Assembly (NCBI GenBank): GCA_050302175.1
Contig: JBNLAN010000022.1
Coordinates: 1 to 64,000, forward strand
DNA: 64,000 nucleotides
Direction: 5' to 3'
From: JBNLAN01 sp050302175
Lineage (GTDB): Bacteria > Pseudomonadota > Zetaproteobacteria > Mariprofundales > Mariprofundaceae
Each line of letters starts with the position of its first letter. Within the stretch, counting starts at the first letter, position 1. The position numbers and the translations under genes were made by a program. The notes beneath the pieces are model-generated. The model ran no database searches, was not told the origin of the DNA, and was given only the letters and a program-made list of their open reading frames with translations. Of the stretch, positions 57,158-64,000 are shown piece after piece.

Positions 57158-57673
57158 ATGACATTGATACAAAAAGAGATGTTAGCCAAAGCTTTCATCA
57201 TTTTGTGTGCTCTGATCATCTTGCTACTTACCGCAGCCATTGCTTTCCCTAGTTACAAAAGCGTTACTGAACTAAAAACGTTTGAGCCCATCCAGGTCGT
57301 TGTTATGTCTACATCAATGACAAAACATCGGCGCAGTCGAGGAGGATTTTCCTACTGCCCACATATTAAAGTTCAATACATATTTCAAAACACACGCTAT
57401 CTATCAGAGCTTCAAATTGACGATATGCAATGCCGACCGATTGTGACCGCAACAATGAACAGAATCAGTAAGTATCTGGTTGGCTCAAAAATTGATGCGC
57501 TGATAAATCCAAACGACCCTTCCATCATTCGAGACCTAAACTACGATTTAAGCTGGGGGTTTTATGGTCTCATATTCATCATGGCTCTGTCAGTTTTTAT
57601 GATTATCTATGCAGTTAAGAGCCGCGTTATTAAACATGACATGGGGGCTGGAACAGCCAGTCAGGGGAATTGA
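57158..57673 (+). CDS. DUF3592-type membrane protein
   Basis: 171 residues: TM helix (about 10-32), beta-rich extracytoplasmic part (YCPHIKVQYIFQNTRYLSEL, then INPNDPSI), and a second TM (about 138-160). This is the layout of DUF3592 proteins. AT-rich for the window (26 of 60 G+C in the line at 57241). TAGGGT is six bases before the ATG and may act as Shine-Dalgarno or promoter. A lone gene between aroG and a convergent RRM gene, probably accessory. No known function. Confidence 0.65.
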   Translation: MTLIQKEMLAKAFIILCALIILLLTAAIAFPSYKSVTELKTFEPIQVVVMSTSMTKHRRSRGGFSYCPHIKVQYIFQNTRYLSELQIDDMQCRPIVTATMNRISKYLVGSKIDALINPNDPSIIRDLNYDLSWGFYGLIFIMALSVFMIIYAVKSRVIKHDMGAGTASQGN

Positions 57674-57728
57674 ACAACAAAGTAAGACGGGAACGGCACC
57701 CTTTTGACGGCTGAGCCAAACACAAAAC

Positions 57729-57756
57729 AAAAAGGCCGCCTAATAGGCAGCCTTTT
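57729..57756. terminator. Bidirectional terminator
   Basis: Stem AAAAGGC-GCCT with loop AAT and AGGC-GCCTTTT, one internal mismatch; T-runs on both sides. It lies between convergent DUF3592-type and RRM genes. Confidence 0.82.
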
Positions 57757-57774
57757 CTCTTTGATATCGATATC

Positions 57775-58239
57775 TTATCGCCGATCGAAGGGTCTGTCGT
57801 TCTTCGCCTCGTTTACGCGAATACTGCGCCCCATGAACTCGGTATTGTTGAGAAGATCGATCGCCTCGATCGCCTCGGCATGGCTCTTCATCTCCACAAA
57901 TCCGAAACCGCGTGAACGTCCACCCTGCTTTTCACGCATCAGGCGCACGGCCTTCACCTTTCCGTAGTGCCCAAACAGCTCGCCCAGATCCTCCTCCGTG
58001 GTCTTGAAAGAGAGATTACCGACAAACAGCGTGGTTGCGGAACCGGCAAACACACCTGAGAAAGCGCCCTTGCACATCGAGAAGAATGCCCCGATAAGCA
58101 CGCCAAGCACGATGCCTGTTGCGAAAATCGAACCCGCCTTCGCACTTTCCGGCATCACATAGGGCAGCACATAATAACCCATCAGCCCGGCCACAATACC
58201 AATGGCCAGATATTTGGCCGTATACAACAAATGATTCAT
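57775..58239 (-). CDS. RNA-binding protein (RRM) with N-terminal membrane helices
   Basis: 154 residues. Two hydrophobic helices (about 9-28, YLAIGIVAGLMGYYVLPYVM, and 36-57, SIFATGIVLGVLIGAFFSM) are followed by a complete RRM: RNP2 LFVGNLSF and RNP1 RSRGFGFVEM, with a short basic tail (NDRPFDRR). The ATG is preceded by AAGGTG. Free bacterial RRM proteins are usually 80-100 residues and soluble, so tethering to the membrane is unusual. A hairpin sits in the leader. Its targets are unknown. Confidence 0.85.
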   Translation of the reverse strand: MNHLLYTAKYLAIGIVAGLMGYYVLPYVMPESAKAGSIFATGIVLGVLIGAFFSMCKGAFSGVFAGSATTLFVGNLSFKTTEEDLGELFGHYGKVKAVRLMREKQGGRSRGFGFVEMKSHAEAIEAIDLLNNTEFMGRSIRVNEAKNDRPFDRR

Positions 58240-58258
58240 TCTTTTCACCTTTATAGTC

Positions 58259-58298
58259 AGGCGGCATCGCGGGCTTTCACCGCAAGCCATGGCCGCCT
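58259..58298 (-). promoter_or_regulatory. Nested hairpin in the RRM-gene leader
   Basis: Outer stem AGGCGGC / GCCGCCT (7 bp) encloses an inner stem GGCTT / AAGCC. It sits 20-59 bases before the ATG, so would be in the 5' leader if transcription starts upstream. Autoregulatory binding by the RRM protein is possible. Confidence 0.4.
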
Positions 58299-58416
58299 GC
58301 ATCTCTATTATTTCCCCTTCCCTTCCGCCGCGAAGCATGCCTGCATACAGAGAAAAAATCATCCGCGATTAGAAATTCATCTCTGCTGCATGGGTGCACG
58401 CTTCTGCTGCTGCCGG

Positions 58417-58428
58417 TAACATGCCGCC
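58417..58428 (+). promoter_or_regulatory. Leaderless -10 box of lipA
   Basis: TAACAT, GCCGCC, ATG; the same 16 bases as at 48481. No Shine-Dalgarno. The -35 region (GTGCAC at 17 bases) is weak. Confidence 0.4.
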
Positions 58429-59355
58429 ATGAGCAAAAAAATCATTCCGATTCAACCGGAAAATATGCCCTCTCACGGACTACATGCGCCGAAGCCGCGC
58501 TGGCTGAAGGTAAAGGCACCCCTCTCTCGCGAGTACCAAGAGCTCACGAAACTGATGCGCAGCAAAAAGCTCAACACGGTATGCGAAGAGGCCTCCTGCC
58601 CCAATATCGGCGAATGCTGGAAACACGGCTCGGCCACTTTCATGATCCTCGGGCGTATCTGCACCCGCACCTGTGCATTTTGCGACGTGGAGACGGGTCG
58701 ACCCGATGCGCTTGACGCGCTTGAGCCAGAAAACATTGCCGAGGCGGTCGAGGCTATGAAACTCAAGCATGCCGTGATCACTTCGGTAGATCGCGACGAT
58801 CTGTCTGATGGCGGCGCCGCCCACTATGCCGCCACTATTCGTGCCGTGAAATCCAGGAGTCCGCAAACCACCATCGAAGTGCTCACGCCCGATTTTCAGC
58901 GCAAGCCGGATTCATGCCTCGAAACGGTGATCGAGGCGCGGCCCGATATCTTCAATCACAATCTCGAAACCGTGCCGCGGCTGTATCGCTCGGTGCGGCC
59001 CGGCGCACGCTACTTCACCTCGCTTCGTTTGCTGCAGCGAGCCAAAGAGCTAGATCCGAATGTAGTCACCAAATCGGGCATCATGGTGGGACTGGGTGAA
59101 GAGCGGGATGAGGTGTTGCAGGTGCTCGATGATATGCGTGAAGCCGATATCGATATTTTAACGGTCGGCCAGTATCTGCGCCCGAGTGCGAAACATCACC
59201 CGGTGATCCACTACTGGACGCCGGAAGAGTTCGATGACCTGAAATATCTTGCTGAAAAAAAAGGCTTCGGCATGGTAGCCGCAGGGCCCCTGGTCCGCAG
59301 CTCATTTCACGCCGAAGATGTATTCAATTCATTGAAACTTAGAGAGAAAAACTGA
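58429..59355 (+). CDS. lipA: Lipoyl synthase
   Basis: Radical SAM enzyme inserting two sulfur atoms into octanoyl groups on lipoyl domains. Auxiliary cluster cysteines are in CEEASCPNIGECW and the radical SAM CxxxCxxC in CTRTCAFCDV. It also has RLYRSVRPGARY and KSGIMVGLGEERDEV. 308 residues. The usual partner lipB is not adjacent. The start sits behind a TAACAT box rather than a Shine-Dalgarno. Confidence 0.97.
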   Translation: MSKKIIPIQPENMPSHGLHAPKPRWLKVKAPLSREYQELTKLMRSKKLNTVCEEASCPNIGECWKHGSATFMILGRICTRTCAFCDVETGRPDALDALEPENIAEAVEAMKLKHAVITSVDRDDLSDGGAAHYAATIRAVKSRSPQTTIEVLTPDFQRKPDSCLETVIEARPDIFNHNLETVPRLYRSVRPGARYFTSLRLLQRAKELDPNVVTKSGIMVGLGEERDEVLQVLDDMREADIDILTVGQYLRPSAKHHPVIHYWTPEEFDDLKYLAEKKGFGMVAAGPLVRSSFHAEDVFNSLKLREKN

Positions 59356-59451
59356 AGCATATAAAGTGTCCGGCCGAATACCTTCCACCCGATCAAAACT
59401 GTTGCTGGGCACCACCCGCTTTTGCGTCACAAAATATGTATTGCCGAATAC

Positions 59452-59482
59452 AAAAAGAAAGGGCTGCGCAAGCGCAACCCCT
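59452..59482 (-). terminator. Rho-independent terminator of tRNA-Asn
   Basis: On the minus strand: stem GGGTTGCGC / GCGCAGCCC (one wobble pair) with loop TT, then TTTCTTTTT. It lies 38 bases downstream of the tRNA 3' end. Confidence 0.82.
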
Positions 59483-59520
59483 TCGGCCTGAAACCATTAA
59501 AAAAATATTCAATGTTTAGC

Positions 59521-59596
59521 TGGCTCCCCGGGCCGGGCTCGAACCAGCGACAGGGTGATTAACAGTCACCTACTCTACCAACTGAGTTACCGGGGA
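59521..59596 (-). tRNA. tRNA-Asn (anticodon GTT)
   Basis: Acceptor TCCCCGG pairs with CCGGGGA, discriminator G and encoded CCA. The anticodon stem GGTGA / TCACC encloses loop CTGTTAA, anticodon GTT. The T arm has GGTTCGAGCCC. A full cloverleaf. Confidence 0.96.
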
Positions 59597-59885
59597 ATAG
59601 GGCGCGAACGTTACGAACCACTCATGGGAGTGTCAACGCCTATTTTCGACCCTCATTTCAACATACGGCAGCCTCGGGTTCGCAATTATCGTGGACATAT
59701 TTGCCAGTAACGGGCCAGCAAAGATCAAATTGCAGATAAAATCTCTATTTCGGGTGGACAAGCCGCAAGCTTTGGGAAAGATTAACGCTTGCGCATTCAC
59801 CGCTTTTATTGCCAAAATGCGTTGCTATCAAAATGCTTACGATCGGTTTCATCGTAAACTGCTTTAAGTGAGGGGAGACATCTAA

Positions 59886-62402
59886 TTGAATAGCGGAAGC
59901 TTCTGGAAGGCAGACTGGTTTATCGGCGTCTTGGTTACGCTGTTGTTTATGGGAGCCTTCTTTGTCGGTTTTGGCCCACTGCATAGCCTCGAAAAAGCGA
60001 CTTACGACTTCGGCGTCTCCTTTAACGCCAAACCAGCCAGCGACCAGATCGTGATTGTCGGCATCGACAACGACTCCATCGACAGGCTCGGGCGCTGGCC
60101 ATGGGATCGTTCGGTAATCGCCAACATGATCAATAAACTGTCGAACGCAGGTGCGAGACTGATCGGCATCGATATCTTTTTCAGCGAAGAGCAGAAAAAG
60201 GGCCAGAACTATTATACCGGGATGCGACTCGCCGAACTCTACAAGCAGCAAGGTAAGCAGGAAGAGGCCGAGCGCGTATTGGAAGAGATCAAGGCGCAGG
60301 ACATGGATGGCCAACTTGTTGAAGCCACCCAGAAAGCCGGGAATGTGGTCATGCCGATGTTCTTCGACCTGGGGAAACCGATCGGAAACCCAGATACCCC
60401 TCTGCCGCCATACGTCACTCGTATGAATATTACCAACATCGGCCAGACAGCGGATGCCGATCCGCTGCATATCGTCAAGCTTCGCTACCCTTTCCCTGAT
60501 CTGGCAAAAGCCGCGGCCTCGCTGGGTCATCTTGTAACAGTTGTGGATAGCGATGGCGCCGTACGCACCGAGCCGCTGGTCGTTGAATACTTTGGTGATT
60601 TTTATCCCTCGATGTCGCTGGCCATCGCTGCCAAACACCTCAACCTGACCATGAGTGATATTCGCCTCAACCTTGGTGAAGGCATCGAGCTTGGCGCTCT
60701 GGATATAGGTACCGATCAAAGCATGCGCCTCTATCCCGCCTTCTACACAGGCGAAAACCCGAAAAAAGCTTTTGTGGAATACTCATTTTCGGATGTTGCA
60801 TCCGACCGGATTCCGGATCGGCTGTTCAAGGATAAAATCGTTCTGATTGGCATTACTGCCGATGGTGTTTCCGGCGCACCCTTCTATGTGACACCGGTAA
60901 ACAACAAAATGCCGGGAGTACAATTCAACGCCCATGTGGTACAGAGCATTCTGAATGCTGACTTTTTCACTGTTCCGGCATGGGGCGCCATGCTGGAGCT
61001 GCTACTGCTACTGCTGGTCGGCGTTTACCTCAGCTTCGTATTGCCCCGCCTCAAGGTAATTCTCGGAGTCATCGCATCCGGCACCCTGTTAATCATTCTG
61101 CTTCTGACTAGTTTCATCATGCTCACTGGCTCAGCTATCTGGATTCAGACCATGTCATCGGCTGCCCTGCTGGTCTTCGGCCATCTGCTACTGACCACAA
61201 AGCGCCACTTCGCCACCGAGGAAGAGCGCGTCAAAATCACGGCAGACTCGGCTGAGACCAACAAAATGCTGGGGCTATCTTTCCAGAGCCAGGGCATGCT
61301 CGACATGGCCTTCGATAAATTCCGCAAATGCCCGCTGAACGACGATATGCTGGCTACGCTCTACAACCTTGCACTTGATTTCGAGCGTAAGCGCCAGTTC
61401 AACAAGGCACTGTCCGTCTACGAACACATGTCGGAAGCCAACCCCAATTTCAAGGATATCTCAGCCCGCATCGAACGTGTCAAAACTGCGGGCGAAACGA
61501 TGATTTTCGGCAGCAGCAGCACGGGGGGAGGCATGTCCACGCTGCTCATTACCGGCGGTGCAAAACCAACGCTTGGTCGCTACGAAATCGTCAAAGAGCT
61601 CGGTAAGGGTGCTATGGGCACCGTCTACCTTGGCCGCGATCCAAAAATCAACCGCGAAGTGGCAATCAAAACCATGGCTCTATCGCAGGAGTTTGAGGAA
61701 GATGAACTGAAAGAGGTGAAGGAGCGCTTCTTCCGCGAAGCGGAGACCGCAGGCCGCCTCAATCATCCAAACATCGTCACCATCTTTGATGCAGGTGAAG
61801 AGCACGACCTGGCCTACATCGCCATGGAATACCTGAATGGCAGTGACCTTGCCCCCTACACCAAGGTGGAAAAACTGCTTCCCGCCGCCGCCGTACTGAA
61901 GGTTTGCGGCAAGGTTGCTGAAGCGCTGCACTATGCACACTCACAAAACGTTGTACACCGTGATATCAAACCCGCCAATATCATGTTGCTGAAAGACAAG
62001 ACCATCAAAGTCACCGACTTCGGCATTGCACGCATCACTGCCTCCAGCAAAACCAAGACCGGTGTTGTGCTTGGAACACCATCCTATATGTCACCTGAGC
62101 AGCTTTCCGGAAAGCATGTTGATGGCCGCTCCGACCTCTTCTCACTGGGCGTGATGATGTACGAACTGCTGTGCGGTACCCGCCCCTTCCGCGGTGACTC
62201 CATGGCAACCCTGATGTTCCAGATTGCCAATGAACCGCACCCGGATATCCGCGAACTGCGTCCCGAACTCCCGGCCAGCTTTGCTTCAATGTTTGATAAA
62301 ATCCTTGCCAAGGATGCAGAGACTCGCGTCAAGTCAGGCTCTGAAGTTGTCCGTTTGATTATCCAGTGCCTGAAAGATGTTCCTGCCGGAGGAGGCAAAT
62401 AA
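59886..62402 (+). CDS. CHASE2-domain Ser/Thr protein kinase
   Basis: 838 residues. Extracytoplasmic CHASE2 domain (about 30-345) after one N-terminal TM, followed by three TM helices (about 360-430), a helical TPR-like segment (about 450-540, AFDKFRKCPLNDDM), then a Hanks-type kinase (about 560-830). Kinase motifs: GKGAMGTVYLG, VAIKTM (Lys near 593), HRDIKPANIML, DFGIARI and GTPSYMSPEQL. TTG start with GGGGAG upstream. It leads an operon with PP2C and FHA genes, the classical writer, eraser and reader set. CHASE2 on a Hanks kinase is found in several groups; the signal is unknown. Confidence 0.92.
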   Translation: MNSGSFWKADWFIGVLVTLLFMGAFFVGFGPLHSLEKATYDFGVSFNAKPASDQIVIVGIDNDSIDRLGRWPWDRSVIANMINKLSNAGARLIGIDIFFSEEQKKGQNYYTGMRLAELYKQQGKQEEAERVLEEIKAQDMDGQLVEATQKAGNVVMPMFFDLGKPIGNPDTPLPPYVTRMNITNIGQTADADPLHIVKLRYPFPDLAKAAASLGHLVTVVDSDGAVRTEPLVVEYFGDFYPSMSLAIAAKHLNLTMSDIRLNLGEGIELGALDIGTDQSMRLYPAFYTGENPKKAFVEYSFSDVASDRIPDRLFKDKIVLIGITADGVSGAPFYVTPVNNKMPGVQFNAHVVQSILNADFFTVPAWGAMLELLLLLLVGVYLSFVLPRLKVILGVIASGTLLIILLLTSFIMLTGSAIWIQTMSSAALLVFGHLLLTTKRHFATEEERVKITADSAETNKMLGLSFQSQGMLDMAFDKFRKCPLNDDMLATLYNLALDFERKRQFNKALSVYEHMSEANPNFKDISARIERVKTAGETMIFGSSSTGGGMSTLLITGGAKPTLGRYEIVKELGKGAMGTVYLGRDPKINREVAIKTMALSQEFEEDELKEVKERFFREAETAGRLNHPNIVTIFDAGEEHDLAYIAMEYLNGSDLAPYTKVEKLLPAAAVLKVCGKVAEALHYAHSQNVVHRDIKPANIMLLKDKTIKVTDFGIARITASSKTKTGVVLGTPSYMSPEQLSGKHVDGRSDLFSLGVMMYELLCGTRPFRGDSMATLMFQIANEPHPDIRELRPELPASFASMFDKILAKDAETRVKSGSEVVRLIIQCLKDVPAGGGK

Positions 62403-63208
62403 TGATTGAAATGCATGCCACGACTGATGTCGGCGTAAAACGCGGGCATAATGAAGATTTTATCGGCATCACCCCGCAAGTTGGCGTTGCCGTTTTAGCC
62501 GATGGTATGGGTGGTCATAACGCAGGCGAAGTCGCCAGCAGCATGGCTGTCGATCTGGTTTCCCGCTTCCTGAAAGAGCGGCTGGTCAAATACAAGGAAG
62601 CCGAAACCGATCCTGACACCGGCTTTACCTATGAATCGGTGCTGGCACGCGAAGCTGTCACCATGGCCAACAATGCCATTTTCGAAACCTCACAAGCCAG
62701 ACCTGAGTGTGCGGGCATGGGCACCACGATTGTTGCTTCCGTGTTTTATGCCGACCGCGTGACGGCAGTACATGTTGGCGACTCACGCATGTATCGTCTG
62801 CGTAGCGATATCCTCTCACACGTCACGGAGGATCACTCTCTCATCCAGGAACAGGTACGGCGCGGGCTACTGACAGCCGACGATGCCCGCAACTCCTCGA
62901 TCAAGAATCTCGTAACCAAGGCGCTTGGTGTCGAGCCCGATGTCGAGCCGGATATCGTTGAAGATATCGTACAGGCCGGAGATATTTACATGATGTGCTC
63001 GGACGGACTGACCGACGTAGTTCCCGACGAAGCCATTCGTCTTACCATGTCGCAATACAGCAAGGATTTGAGAAAGGCAGCAGCTAATCTGATTCAGCTG
63101 GCAAATGATGCCGGTGGCCCGGATAACATTTCTGTAATCCTTATTCGCACAGAGCGAAACTTCTCAAGAAAACAGAATTTGTTGTCGCGCCTGTTTAATC
63201 GAGGTTAG
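62402..63208 (+). CDS. PP2C-type protein phosphatase
   Basis: 268 residues. Metal-binding PP2C motifs: RGHNEDF, LADGMGGHNAGE, VGDSRMYRLR, CSDGLTDVV and GGPDNISVIL. Reverses phosphorylation by the upstream kinase. The ATG overlaps the kinase stop (TAATG) and GGAGGAGG precedes it. No TM segment. Confidence 0.94.
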   Translation: MIEMHATTDVGVKRGHNEDFIGITPQVGVAVLADGMGGHNAGEVASSMAVDLVSRFLKERLVKYKEAETDPDTGFTYESVLAREAVTMANNAIFETSQARPECAGMGTTIVASVFYADRVTAVHVGDSRMYRLRSDILSHVTEDHSLIQEQVRRGLLTADDARNSSIKNLVTKALGVEPDVEPDIVEDIVQAGDIYMMCSDGLTDVVPDEAIRLTMSQYSKDLRKAAANLIQLANDAGGPDNISVILIRTERNFSRKQNLLSRLFNRG

Positions 63209-63230
63209 GATACGATGATGGAGGTTACTC

Positions 63231-63962
63231 ATGGCCAGTAAACTGATCCTGAAATTCAAAGATGCGGTCATTACCGAGAACATCCTTGATCAGGAGGAGA
63301 CCACTATCGGGCGGAAGCCTGAGAACACCATTCATGTGGATAATCTTGCGGTAAGTGGCAAGCATGCGCGTGTGCTTAAAATCGGCAACAAATGCATACT
63401 GGAAGATCTGGGTAGCACCAACGGAACCATCGTCAACGGAAAACTAATCACCAAACATGTGCTGACCAATGGGGATACCATCGTCATCGGTAAGCATACA
63501 CTTGTCTATGTCGAGCTGGATGACATGCAGAGCAGCAAGCAGATGATGGCCTCAGATATTGAAGACAGCATGGACAAGACCATGATCCTGGGACCGCAGG
63601 CGCGTAATGATATGATGCCTCCCCAGAAAAAAATGGAAAAGAGCGCCACGCAAATGCCGCTTGGATCCATTCAGATTATTCAGGGCCCGCAGATGGGTAA
63701 AGAGTTTGAATTGAGCTCCTCCCTGACCAGTCTCGGCAAGGGCGACTCCTGCAAAATCAAGGTGAAGGGCTTCACCGTAGGTAAGCAGGCTGCTGTAATC
63801 ACCCGACGTCCGACGGGCTATCACATCACCCACCTTGAGGGCATGGCAAAAACCAAGGTCAACGGCGATACGCTCGGAGATGAACCGCGCACGCTGAATG
63901 ACGGTGACACCATCGAAATCGGGGATACTAAGATGGAGTTTTTCATCAAGAAACCAGCCTGA
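63231..63962 (+). CDS. Double FHA-domain protein
   Basis: 243 residues with two FHA folds: residues about 18-95 (TTIGRKPENTIHVDN, SGKHARV, DLGSTNGT) and about 145-240 (degenerate phosphothreonine pocket, MAKTKVNGD). The linker contains DKTMILGPQ, a Thr-containing motif like those phosphorylated by partner kinases. The first FHA has all binding residues; the second lacks the canonical SxxH, so it may be structural. Third gene of the kinase operon. Reader of kinase output. Confidence 0.9.
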   Translation: MASKLILKFKDAVITENILDQEETTIGRKPENTIHVDNLAVSGKHARVLKIGNKCILEDLGSTNGTIVNGKLITKHVLTNGDTIVIGKHTLVYVELDDMQSSKQMMASDIEDSMDKTMILGPQARNDMMPPQKKMEKSATQMPLGSIQIIQGPQMGKEFELSSSLTSLGKGDSCKIKVKGFTVGKQAAVITRRPTGYHITHLEGMAKTKVNGDTLGDEPRTLNDGDTIEIGDTKMEFFIKKPA

Positions 63963-63963
63963 C

Positions 63964-64000
63964 GTGGCTTCTAATATTGATAAAAAAGGCGCACGCTGGG
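63964..64000 (+). CDS. Start of a further operon gene (partial)
   Basis: A GTG one base after the FHA stop opens ASNIDKKGARW and runs to the edge. The start codon has no clear Shine-Dalgarno. Too short to identify; it is probably the next member of the phospho-signalling operon. Confidence 0.3.
   Translation, partial: MASNIDKKGARW

Overview
The window reads as one continuous stretch of a Pseudomonadota chromosome: densely packed, fairly GC-rich, mostly housekeeping genes in short operons, and no stretch over about 300 bases without a gene or clear signal. Markers point in mixed directions. A Fo-only ATP synthase operon (atpI-atpB-atpE-atpF, no F1 genes) has the alphaproteobacterial layout. 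YbiT, UbiH-type hydroxylases, AroG, BirA and CoaX look gamma-like. Added to rquA and a large set of c-di-GMP and Ser/Thr-phosphorylation signalling genes, this would fit a deep-branching proteobacterium such as a zetaproteobacterium (Mariprofundus-like). That assignment is inference; there is no rRNA in the window to settle it.

Layout. 0-10 kb: the 5' part of ilvD, divergent from nadA / OmpA-like lipid or cell-wall protein / LOG-family hydrolase; a hairpin-rich intergenic element; two ubiquinone flavin hydroxylases with a SAM hydrolase; tRNA-Leu(CAA) with its terminator; and an orphan membrane protein. 10-18.3 kb is a signalling block: an HD-GYP phosphodiesterase with a periplasmic CxxCH motif, an M20 amidohydrolase, then GAF/PAS protein, hybrid histidine kinase and REC-HD-GYP response regulator. 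18.4-25 kb: metH, followed by an AT-richer accessory patch carrying a duplicated, divergent scrap of the metH 3' end, small membrane proteins, a lipoprotein and a TraB/GumN-type protein. 25-33 kb: ybiT, a DEAD-box helicase, nfo, a FecR-domain protein, a GIY-YIG protein, and a run of small proteins leading to gpsA. 33-45 kb: Fo operon, ppdK, a likely two-gene tRNA wobble-uridine (mnm5U) module, a four-EF-hand secreted protein, and the nitrogen operon amt-nadE-glnB-glnA behind an excellent sigma-54 promoter. 45-59 kb: rpiA-queA-hydrolase; a membrane protein followed by nadC-birA-coaX-SPOR-like; a cation/proton antiporter; rquA; aroG; a membrane-anchored RRM protein; lipA; tRNA-Asn. 59.9-64 kb: a CHASE2 Ser/Thr kinase, PP2C phosphatase and double-FHA protein, running off the window edge.

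Functional links: three NAD genes (nadA, nadC, nadE) are present, and nadE is embedded with PII (glnB), which fits the known control of NAD synthetase by PII in Azospirillum. Ubiquinone hydroxylases plus RquA suggest both ubiquinone and rhodoquinone are made, a trait of organisms that switch between oxic and low-oxygen respiration. At least five genes without a Shine-Dalgarno share a -10-like hexamer exactly six bases before the ATG, which suggests leaderless transcription. I see no CRISPR array, no intact insertion sequence and no prophage.
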